Positions 6,191 through 11,776 of a stretch of 12,906 bases of DNA are shown here, one piece after another. Under the pieces are notes generated by a model. It saw only the letters and a program-made list of their open reading frames with translations. It searched no databases and was not told the origin of the DNA. Both the position numbers and the translations under genes were made by a program. Position 1 is the first letter of the stretch; each line of letters begins with the position of its first letter. Origin of the DNA: Cyclobacteriaceae bacterium (lineage in GTDB: Bacteria > Bacteroidota > Bacteroidia > Cytophagales > Cyclobacteriaceae); assembly GCA_009885605.1 (NCBI GenBank), contig VFKK01000027.1, positions 1-12,906 of the forward strand, written 5' to 3'.

Positions 6191-7633
6191 TTATTTTCTC
6201 CTGATTAAGACCAATCCAAGGAACATCAACAAGCCATTCAGGATCAAAGCTTCAAAGCCAAATTTGTAGCCCCAAAGTAATTTTTCGGAGTTTTGGCTAA
6301 TCAGGAAGGTCAAAACCGGAGCAGAAACTGCCAAAAACGGAACCCATTTATCTTTCACCTGCCAAGTAGTAAAGAGTCCAAAAGCATACAAGCCGAGCAA
6401 TGGCCCGTACGTGTAGCCTGCAATGATAAATACCGAATTGATCACGCTCTGATCATTGATCCAATAAAACATCAGAATGGCAAGAATCATGACTAGTGAG
6501 AAGGCAACGTGGACCCGCTGACGAACCTTTACTCGCTGATCCGCCGGATATCTCCTTTCGATTTCGAGAAAGTCGATACAAAACGAAGTTGTCAGAGCAG
6601 TTAGTGTGGAATCTGCACTGGAGTAAGCTGCCGCAATGATTCCGAGTACGAAGACAATTCCGGCGAAAGCGGAGAAGTGCTCTGTTGCAAGCAAAGGAAA
6701 AAGCTCATCTGATTTTGTGGGAAGCGCAATTCCCTTTGTTTCGGCATAGAGATAAAGCATGATCCCGAGGGACAAAAACAGGATGTTTACAATCACCAAA
6801 ATGATGGTAAACCAGAACATATTCTTCTGAGCATCGCCGATATTTTTGCAAGTAAGGTTCTTTTGCATCATGTCCTGATCCAGTCCCGTCATCACAATGG
6901 TGATAAAAGCTCCTGAGATAAATTGCTTGAAGAAGTTGGTTCCGGATTTCCAATCCCAGTCGAAAATCTTTGAGCGAGGATCCGAACTTACCGCTTCAAA
7001 ATAAGCGGAGATCCCATCAAAACTCAGTTCTTGACCAATCAAAACAATGATGATAACCACTGCTGCCAGCATGAAAAAGGTCTGAAGGGTATCAGTCCAT
7101 ACGACTGTTTTTATTCCTCCACGGTGGGTGTAAACCCAAATCAAACCCACAGTAATTACAACTGATAACCAGAAAGGAATCCCAAGAGAGTCGAATAAAA
7201 TCAACTGAAGTACAGCTGCAACCAGGAATACCCGAAGTGATGAACCCAGCGTTCTGGAAAGGATAAAGAAAAAGGCTCCGGTCTTGTAAGACCAAAATCC
7301 AAACCGATCTTCGAGGTAAGAATAAATCGAAACTAAATTGAGTCGATAATAAAGCGGAAGGAGAACTTTGGCAATAGTGAAATAACCAACCGTGTATCCC
7401 AAAACAACTTGAAAGTAATAGAAGTTAGTATTGCCGACTTCACCGGGTACTGAGATGAAAGTCACTCCGGAAAGTGATGCCCCAATCATCCCAAAAGCTA
7501 CCAAAAACCAAGGGGATTGACGATCGCCGGTGAAGAATGTATCTGCTGAGATTTTCCTGGTAGTAAACCAGGCAATCAGAAATAAAAGCAAAAAATAAAA
7601 GCAAATAACAACAAGGACAACTTGGGGATTCAT
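6191..7633 (-). CDS. Sodium:solute symporter (SSS family)
   Basis: A 480-residue inner-membrane transporter with roughly 13 hydrophobic segments, the usual SSS count. Signatures: GASLSGVTFISVPGEVG (51-67) in the first core helix, RGGIKTVVWTDTLQ (171-184), LDQDMMQKNLTCKN (251-264), and AAAYSSADSTLTALTTSF (334-351), the helix whose Ser residues contribute to the Na+ site in this family. Substrate cannot be read from the sequence; relatives carry sugars, sialic acid, proline, pantothenate or iodide. The start at 7633 (MNPQVVLVVICFYF) leads straight into the first helix. It is monocistronic: divergent from clpS across 52 bases and convergent with the alkyltransferase-like gene with no spacer. Confidence 0.93.
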   Translation of the reverse strand: MNPQVVLVVICFYFLLLFLIAWFTTRKISADTFFTGDRQSPWFLVAFGMIGASLSGVTFISVPGEVGNTNFYYFQVVLGYTVGYFTIAKVLLPLYYRLNLVSIYSYLEDRFGFWSYKTGAFFFILSRTLGSSLRVFLVAAVLQLILFDSLGIPFWLSVVITVGLIWVYTHRGGIKTVVWTDTLQTFFMLAAVVIIIVLIGQELSFDGISAYFEAVSSDPRSKIFDWDWKSGTNFFKQFISGAFITIVMTGLDQDMMQKNLTCKNIGDAQKNMFWFTIILVIVNILFLSLGIMLYLYAETKGIALPTKSDELFPLLATEHFSAFAGIVFVLGIIAAAYSSADSTLTALTTSFCIDFLEIERRYPADQRVKVRQRVHVAFSLVMILAILMFYWINDQSVINSVFIIAGYTYGPLLGLYAFGLFTTWQVKDKWVPFLAVSAPVLTFLISQNSEKLLWGYKFGFEALILNGLLMFLGLVLIRRK

Positions 7634-7673
7634 AAATGCGAATAGAGTGGGGCGCTAAGTTGTTCAATATTCT

Positions 7674-7681
7674 TAATTTTG
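7674..7681 (+). promoter_or_regulatory. Candidate -7 box of clpS
   Basis: TAATTTTG is a perfect TAnnTTTG. It ends only four bases before the clpS ATG, so if used the transcript would start at or very near the ATG (leaderless). No TTTG is found at the proper distance upstream; TTG at 7660-7662 is too close. The match could be chance in AT-rich DNA. Confidence 0.3.
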
Positions 7682-7685
7682 CAAA

Positions 7686-7979
7686 ATGAATGTATTGAAT
7701 CCTACTAAACCATACTACGAAGAAGTTGAAGTGCTCTTGGAGGAGTTACTCGAGGAAGAGGGCTTGGATCTGGTTGTTTACAACGACGAAGTAAATACCT
7801 TCGACCACGTGATCAATGTCCTGATGAAAGTATGCGAACATGCACGAGAGCAAGCTGAGCAATGCACGCTAATCATCCACTACAAAGGCAAATGTGCTGT
7901 AAAAAAGGGTTCTTTCGAAGAATTGAAACCGATGTGTGAGGCCATTCTTGATGCCGGGATTCAGGCTAATATAGTTTAA
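7686..7979 (+). CDS. clpS: ATP-dependent Clp protease adaptor ClpS
   Basis: A 97-residue cytoplasmic adaptor that delivers N-end-rule substrates to ClpAP or ClpCP. After a variable acidic N-terminal extension (residues 1-27) the conserved core is seen: VVYNDEVNTFDHVINVL (30-46), corresponding to VNDDYTPMEFVIDVL of E. coli, then LIIHYKGKCAV (62-72) with His65 at the position of the substrate-contacting His66. Asn33 and Asp34 match the N-degron pocket residues; Glu35 replaces the second Asp and Asn37-Thr38 replaces TP. It lies 10 bases upstream of recR on the same strand, so the two are probably co-transcribed. Confidence 0.9.
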   Translation: MNVLNPTKPYYEEVEVLLEELLEEEGLDLVVYNDEVNTFDHVINVLMKVCEHAREQAEQCTLIIHYKGKCAVKKGSFEELKPMCEAILDAGIQANIV

Positions 7980-7989
7980 TAACCCACTT

Positions 7990-8610
7990 GTGAATTTCCC
8001 TTCCAAACTAATCGAAGACGCCGTCACTGAGATTTCCCGATTGCCGGGAATAGGAAAAAAGACCGCTCTCAGGCTTGCACTCCATTTACTCAAACAACAC
8101 GAAGCCAATACAGAGGCTTTGGCACTGGCGATTACGCGGATGCGAACTGAAATCCGCTATTGTAAGATTTGCCATAACATTTCAGATGATGAGGAATGCA
8201 GCATTTGTTCCGGCCACAGACGAGATCCTTCCATAATTTGCGTAGTAGAAGACATCCGCGATGTATTGGCAATTGAGAATACCAATCAGTTTCAGGGAAA
8301 ATACCATGTCTTGGGAGGCGTCATTTCCCCGATCCAGGGTATAGGCCCTGATGAGATTAAAATCGAAACTCTAATCAACCGGGTGGAACTAGCTCCGACA
8401 GAAGCTCCGATCAGAGAGATTATTTTAGCTCTAAGCGCCACCATGGAAGGGGATACAACTGCTTTTTACCTGGCGAAAAGATTGAAAGAAAAAGGTGTAA
8501 AAGTGAGCACGATCTCAAGAGGAATTCCTTTTGGTGGCGAATTGGAATTTACAGACGAGGTCACTTTGGGCCGAAGCATCATGACTCGGATTAATTACTC
8601 CTGGGAGTAA
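7990..8610 (+). CDS. recR: Recombination mediator RecR
   Basis: A 206-residue protein (family usually near 200) of the RecFOR pathway that loads RecA on SSB-coated gapped DNA. In order: a helix-hairpin-helix with LPGIGKKTA (18-26), a four-Cys zinc site at Cys58, Cys61, Cys70 and Cys73 (YCKICH...ECSIC), and a Toprim domain with VVEDIRD (85-91) and LGGVISPIQGIGP (108-120). The tail GELEFTDEVTLGRSI is typical. The start is GTG at 7990, the only good start giving the canonical N-terminus NFPSKLIEDAVTEISRLPG. It is 10 bases after clpS. Confidence 0.97.
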   Translation: MNFPSKLIEDAVTEISRLPGIGKKTALRLALHLLKQHEANTEALALAITRMRTEIRYCKICHNISDDEECSICSGHRRDPSIICVVEDIRDVLAIENTNQFQGKYHVLGGVISPIQGIGPDEIKIETLINRVELAPTEAPIREIILALSATMEGDTTAFYLAKRLKEKGVKVSTISRGIPFGGELEFTDEVTLGRSIMTRINYSWE

Positions 8611-8617
8611 GTTTTTG

Positions 8618-8648
8618 TTTGTGTTAAATAAAGCGCTTTCTATATTTG
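8618..8648 (+). promoter_or_regulatory. tRNA-Ala promoter, perfect Bacteroidota consensus
   Basis: TTTG (8618-8621), a 19-base spacer, then TATATTTG (8641-8648), an exact TAnnTTTG. The mature tRNA begins 10 bases after the box, giving a very short 5' leader. It starts eight bases after the recR stop, so the tRNA is transcribed independently of recR. This is also the best piece of phylum evidence in the window. Confidence 0.85.
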
Positions 8649-8658
8649 CACTCCGTTT

Positions 8659-8732
8659 GGGGGATTAGCTCAGTTGGCTAGAGCACTACGCTGGCAGTGT
8701 AGGGGTCATCGGTTCGAATCCGATATTCTCCA
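8659..8732 (+). tRNA. tRNA-Ala (anticodon GGC)
   Basis: The cloverleaf folds by eye: acceptor GGGGGAT (8659-8665) with ATTCTCC (8725-8731); D stem GCTC/GAGC (8668-8671, 8681-8684); anticodon stem CTACG/TGTAG (8686-8690, 8698-8702); loop CTGGCAG with anticodon GGC at 8693-8695; T stem ATCGG/CCGAT (8708-8712, 8720-8724) around TTCGAAT. The third acceptor pair is G-U, the G3:U70 identity element read by alanyl-tRNA synthetase, supporting Ala independently of the anticodon. A second G-U occurs at the fifth pair. The discriminator is A8732 and CCA is not encoded. It reads GCC (and GCU) codons. Confidence 0.97.
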
Positions 8733-8735
8733 CGT

Positions 8736-8765
8736 AAAAGCTTCACAGGAATGTGAGGCTTTTTT
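8736..8765 (+). terminator. Rho-independent terminator of tRNA-Ala
   Basis: AAGCTTCACA (8738-8747), loop GGAA, TGTGAGGCTT (8752-8761) form a 10-base-pair stem with one G-U pair, followed by a T run to 8765. It begins four bases after the tRNA. Confidence 0.9.
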
Positions 8766-8845
8766 GATTTCTGGCTTAGTCGAAAAATGAAACTATCATT
8801 AGCATGACCTGCACTTTAGGAATCATGGAAAGCCTTCCTATAAGC

Positions 8846-8888
8846 TGTAAAGTTGAGTTTTAAATCCATGGTTACTTTACACTGTAAA
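8846..8888. repeat. Overlapping inverted repeats in the gene-free stretch after the tRNA
   Basis: The 195-base interval 8766-8960 holds no convincing gene. TGTAAAG (8846-8852) is inverted as CTTTACA (8875-8881), and the second arm is also half of a 13-base palindrome TTTACA-C-TGTAAA (8876-8888). This arrangement of TGTAAA/TTTACA half-sites could be an operator for the downstream lipoprotein gene or part of an RNA structure. No TAnnTTTG promoter was found beside it. Confidence 0.55.
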
Positions 8889-8960
8889 TTATCTGCCGAC
8901 ATTGATTTAAAACCTCTTAAATTTTCTCCACGTTTTAATACTGGCTTCCCATCAATTTAA

Positions 8961-9380
8961 ATGCTCGCTCGATTTCATTTTATCCTGACCCTCGTAATCT
9001 TCACAGTTTCATGTGAGCAAGAAAATCCTTGCAATGGATTTGAGCTGGGCAAGCCTGTTGAAATTCCTGCCGGAGAAACCGTCAAAAATTGCCTCGAAGA
9101 TATTTCAATCACTATGCTTCCTGTGCAATATGATTCCCGATGTCCTGAAGGCGCTGTCTGTATTTGGGCAGGATATGCAAAAGTTGATTTGCTTTTCTCC
9201 TCCCGTGGAAAAGAAGTATCCGTAAGCCTGTCAACTGATCCCGGCTTAAGCAACATTCCAAATAAAGTTTCTGTAGAGGGTTACAGCTTTCAACTCCTTG
9301 AATTAACTCCATATCCTAAGCTTGGCAATGATTCAAAAAGGTACAAAGCCAAATTGTTCATCGAGTCAGTTTTACCTTGA
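8961..9380 (+). CDS. Cys-rich lipoprotein of unknown function
   Basis: A 139-residue protein. A lipoprotein signal, MLARFHFILTLVIFTVSC, ends with Cys18 as the lipidation site. The mature part has four more Cys (24, 44, 61, 67). The segment DSRCPEGAVCIWAGYAKVDL (58-77) is recognisable: many small Bacteroidota and some cyanobacterial exported proteins carry a similar DSRCP---CIWAG-A motif of unknown function, within a predicted all-beta domain. The four mature Cys could form two disulphides in the periplasm. It starts a plus-strand run; the next lipoprotein begins 45 bases after its stop. Confidence 0.8.
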   Translation: MLARFHFILTLVIFTVSCEQENPCNGFELGKPVEIPAGETVKNCLEDISITMLPVQYDSRCPEGAVCIWAGYAKVDLLFSSRGKEVSVSLSTDPGLSNIPNKVSVEGYSFQLLELTPYPKLGNDSKRYKAKLFIESVLP

Positions 9381-9425
9381 TTTTGATTAATTTCCCTTCG
9401 GAATAACTCACCTTGGAAAATTAAA

Positions 9426-9848
9426 ATGCTAAAACGAACCCTACTTTTATTTGCCTTTTCAGCGTTGCTAGGCTCCTGCGCATGTGACCCGGAAGACATT
9501 GCTCAAAGCGCAATGTGGGGACTGGAAAAAATGATGGGTGAGGGTTTTATGCCTTCTGAAGAAATCAAAGCTTTGGGAAAATTTCAGGGAGTAAGCGTCA
9601 ACCTCAGCCAATCAACCGCGGATGACGTCACCGAGTCCACGATTTTTCTGAAACTTGAAAATGGCGATCCTTTGATTTTGGGAAATCAACCGGAGGTTTT
9701 GGCTCGGAAGTGCGCCGAACTCTACATCAGGGATTTTCAGGATGCTCGCGCGTATAGTCTGATCACGATCCAATTTATCCAGACAGATCCGCAAAATCCT
9801 GAAAATTACGCCATGCAGGAATACACGTTTGAAACCAAAGATTTTTAA
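9426..9848 (+). CDS. Lipoprotein of unknown function
   Basis: A 140-residue protein with signal MLKRTLLLFAFSALLGSC; LGSC is a canonical lipobox with Cys18 lipidated, and a second Cys at 20. Residues after 20 contain a helical stretch (AQSAMWGLEKMMGEGF) and then beta-strand-like segments (GVSVNLSQSTADDVTESTIF, AYSLITIQFIQTDPQ). I do not recognise the family. Positions 44-100 could be a small alpha-beta fold. It lies between another small lipoprotein and a small membrane protein on the same strand, suggesting a shared transcript. Confidence 0.78.
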   Translation: MLKRTLLLFAFSALLGSCACDPEDIAQSAMWGLEKMMGEGFMPSEEIKALGKFQGVSVNLSQSTADDVTESTIFLKLENGDPLILGNQPEVLARKCAELYIRDFQDARAYSLITIQFIQTDPQNPENYAMQEYTFETKDF

Positions 9849-9867
9849 CTCTCAACCCCCTCAGCAT

Positions 9868-10140
9868 ATGAACCTCCCTCCCGAATACCAAAAACCGCCT
9901 CAATCTCTTGGAGATTGGATTATCTCGGTCATCATTACTAAAATCCCACTGATTGGCTTGATCATGCTGATCGTCTGGGCAGTGGACAAGGAAACTGAAC
10001 CGAGTAAAGCCAATTGGGCAAAAGCTGAACTGATCGTTCAACTCATCGGAATTGCCATTGCCATTTTAATTGTTGCAGTTGTTGGGTTCACCTTTTTAGC
10101 AAATTTTGGGGACGATTTCGATTGGTCCGAATTTAAATAA
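9868..10140 (+). CDS. Small two-helix inner-membrane protein
   Basis: A 90-residue protein from ATG 9868 (MNLPPEYQKPPQSLGDWI). An in-frame ATG at 9829 would overlap the previous gene by 20 bases and add a polar tail, so 9868 is preferred. Two hydrophobic helices are seen near 17-39 and 53-77. They are joined by a conserved-looking loop with SKANWAKAELI, and an acidic C-terminus DDFDWSEF follows. Small proteins with SLGDW- and KANFAK-like motifs are common in Bacteroidota, but no function is known to me. Its stop overlaps the start of the HAD gene by one base (TAATG), suggesting translational coupling. Confidence 0.78.
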   Translation: MNLPPEYQKPPQSLGDWIISVIITKIPLIGLIMLIVWAVDKETEPSKANWAKAELIVQLIGIAIAILIVAVVGFTFLANFGDDFDWSEFK

Positions 10141-10958
10141 TGAAGTACAAAGCTATTTGCTCTGACATTGACGGCACTCTGCTCAACTCGGAGAGAGATC
10201 TTTCAGTACGATTAAAGCAAGTCATCAATTCGCTGCCTTCCCAAGTACCATTGATTTTGGCAAGCTCACGCATGCCGGATGCGATGAGGCATTTGCTCAC
10301 GGATCTGAGTCGCCCCTCCGAACCTTTGATTGCTTACAACGGTGGTTTTGTTCTCGATGGATTTGGTAATGTGTTGGATTCGGTCAGTATTCCTTTGAAT
10401 TTGGTTGCCAAAATCCTGGAAATGACCAAAAAAACCTCCATCCATGTGAGTTTATATCACGGGGAAAACTGGTATGAATCTCAAAATGATTACTGGGCAC
10501 AACGAGAAATCAAAAACACGAAGGTGGAACCGACCTGGAAAACCGGAGAAGCAGTTCTGGACCTCTGGTCAAAAGTAAATCTTGGTGCCCACAAAGTGAT
10601 GTGTATGGGAGACTCTCAGGAAATTTCCTGGCTTTTTGGAGAGCTACATTATGAGCACTCCGGCGACTTGCATCTTTACAGATCCAAAGACACCTACATC
10701 GAAATCGCTCCGAGAAAAATCTCCAAAGCAACCGCTTTGAAGCTTGTTTTAGAGCAATGCTATGACTTTGGGATGGAGGATGTTATCGCTTTCGGGGACA
10801 ATTACAACGACATCGATCTTCTTCAATCTGTGGGTTGGGGAGTGGCAGTCGAAAATGCACGACCGGAAGTGAAAGCCGTCGCCAATGAAATCACGCTGCA
10901 TCACAGGGAAGATGGAGTGGCCACCATCTTAGAAAGGATTAGTATGTATGATGTGTGA
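10140..10958 (+). CDS. Cof-type HAD-IIB family phosphatase
   Basis: A 272-residue cytoplasmic phosphohydrolase. All four HAD motifs are visible: motif I SDIDGTLL with the nucleophile Asp9 and acid Asp11; motif II LILASSR with Ser42; motif III Lys196 in RKISKATAL; motif IV FGDNYNDIDLL with Asp220 and Asp224. A C2B-type cap domain occupies roughly 85-185. Family members dephosphorylate sugar phosphates, pyridoxal phosphate, FMN or similar; the substrate cannot be predicted. The ATG at 10140 overlaps the preceding stop by one base. The stop codon lies inside a palindromic repeat element. Confidence 0.92.
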   Translation: MKYKAICSDIDGTLLNSERDLSVRLKQVINSLPSQVPLILASSRMPDAMRHLLTDLSRPSEPLIAYNGGFVLDGFGNVLDSVSIPLNLVAKILEMTKKTSIHVSLYHGENWYESQNDYWAQREIKNTKVEPTWKTGEAVLDLWSKVNLGAHKVMCMGDSQEISWLFGELHYEHSGDLHLYRSKDTYIEIAPRKISKATALKLVLEQCYDFGMEDVIAFGDNYNDIDLLQSVGWGVAVENARPEVKAVANEITLHHREDGVATILERISMYDV

Positions 10959-11010
10959 TATATGATGTATGATTTATTCGTACATCATATATCTAAAATC
11001 TAACATCATA
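10947..11010. repeat. Palindromic intergenic element with four TATGATGT copies
   Basis: TATGATGT occurs at 10947-10954 and 10961-10968 on plus, and its complement ACATCATA at 10982-10989 and 11003-11010. The centre is a perfect 13-base-pair inverted repeat, GATATATGATGTA (10957-10969) and TACATCATATATC (10981-10993), with an 11-base loop. Each outer copy overlaps the final codons of a convergent gene (HAD phosphatase and DUF2461). It may act as a weak bidirectional terminator, but no T run follows the stem. Confidence 0.75.
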
Positions 11011-11689
11011 AAATCCCTCTTCCGTCTTCCACTTCTTCAATCGACTGCATTAAAAAATCCTGAAAGGGTTTCATCCGTTTGAATCCATCCAAAGCGATAT
11101 TGATGAAATTACCGGAATCGATATCACGATCAGAAACCGGCGACGATAAAATGAAACTTTTCAACTTGAGGTACTCGATGTAAGGATGATCTGCTGAATA
11201 ATCACGTGGACTGGTTTTCAGCTTTTCACCTTCGATTCCTTTAAAAACCTTTTGAACTTCGGGATCCTGCTCGATTTTTTCGAGTTCAGCACCCGAGTAA
11301 TCAATCTCTTTTCGAATTTTTTTTAAGGTCTCCGCCATCGGCATCCAAATCCCTCCTGCCAAAAAAGAACCTCCGGGCTGCACATGCATGTAATATCCCG
11401 GTCCTTCTGACTTTTTACCTTTTGGAGAAAAATAAGCAGCGAAATTAGTCTTATAAGGGGCTTTGTTAGCAGAAAAGCGAACATCGCGATTTTGCCTGAA
11501 AACGCAGTCTTTTGGCTGAAAAGTAGAAAGTGCAGGTTCCCAGTCAGCAACTCCTTTGAGAATAACCGCCACATCTTCCAGAAATTTCGCTTTTGCATCC
11601 AGGTACCATTTTTTATTAGACTCCATCCAATCCCGATGGTTGTTTTCAGCAAGTGCCGTGAGGAAAGGAAGATAAGGTCGCATGGTCAA
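11006..11689 (-). CDS. DUF2461 domain-containing protein
   Basis: A 227-residue cytoplasmic protein spanning the whole DUF2461 family length. Characteristic segments: FLTALAENNHRDWMESNKKWY (9-29), the strongly conserved RDVRFSANKAPYKTNF (68-83), and GYYMHVQPGGSFLAGGIWMP (98-117). Function is not established. It is common in Bacteroidota. The start may be ATG 11689 or the ATG two codons later (MRPYL). It is on the same strand as murF but downstream of it, 87 bases after the murF stop. Confidence 0.88.
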   Translation of the reverse strand: MTMRPYLPFLTALAENNHRDWMESNKKWYLDAKAKFLEDVAVILKGVADWEPALSTFQPKDCVFRQNRDVRFSANKAPYKTNFAAYFSPKGKKSEGPGYYMHVQPGGSFLAGGIWMPMAETLKKIRKEIDYSGAELEKIEQDPEVQKVFKGIEGEKLKTSPRDYSADHPYIEYLKLKSFILSSPVSDRDIDSGNFINIALDGFKRMKPFQDFLMQSIEEVEDGRGIL

Positions 11690-11728
11690 AATTTAAAATG
11701 AAGGATAGAAATTGAAGAATTTAAAATG
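11690..11728. repeat. Direct repeat AATTTAAAATG in the DUF2461-murF gap
   Basis: AATTTAAAATG occurs at 11690-11700 and 11718-11728, a 28-base period, in an AT-rich 87-base gap that also contains AAATTGA-like variants. It may be a decayed tandem duplication. The first copy sits immediately upstream of the DUF2461 start (minus strand), so it could be part of its promoter region. Confidence 0.45.
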
Positions 11729-11776
11729 GAAAATTGAGAACGATGAATCAATTAACCTATCTGATAAACACATGTT

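Noticed and set aside
8800..8865. Very short ORFs (under 20 codons) downstream of the tRNA terminator
   Set aside because: No initiation context, no bias in composition and no relation to neighbours.
9829..9867. Upstream in-frame start for the two-helix membrane protein
   Set aside because: It overlaps the preceding lipoprotein gene by 20 bases and adds 13 polar residues; ATG 9868 gives a compact protein.
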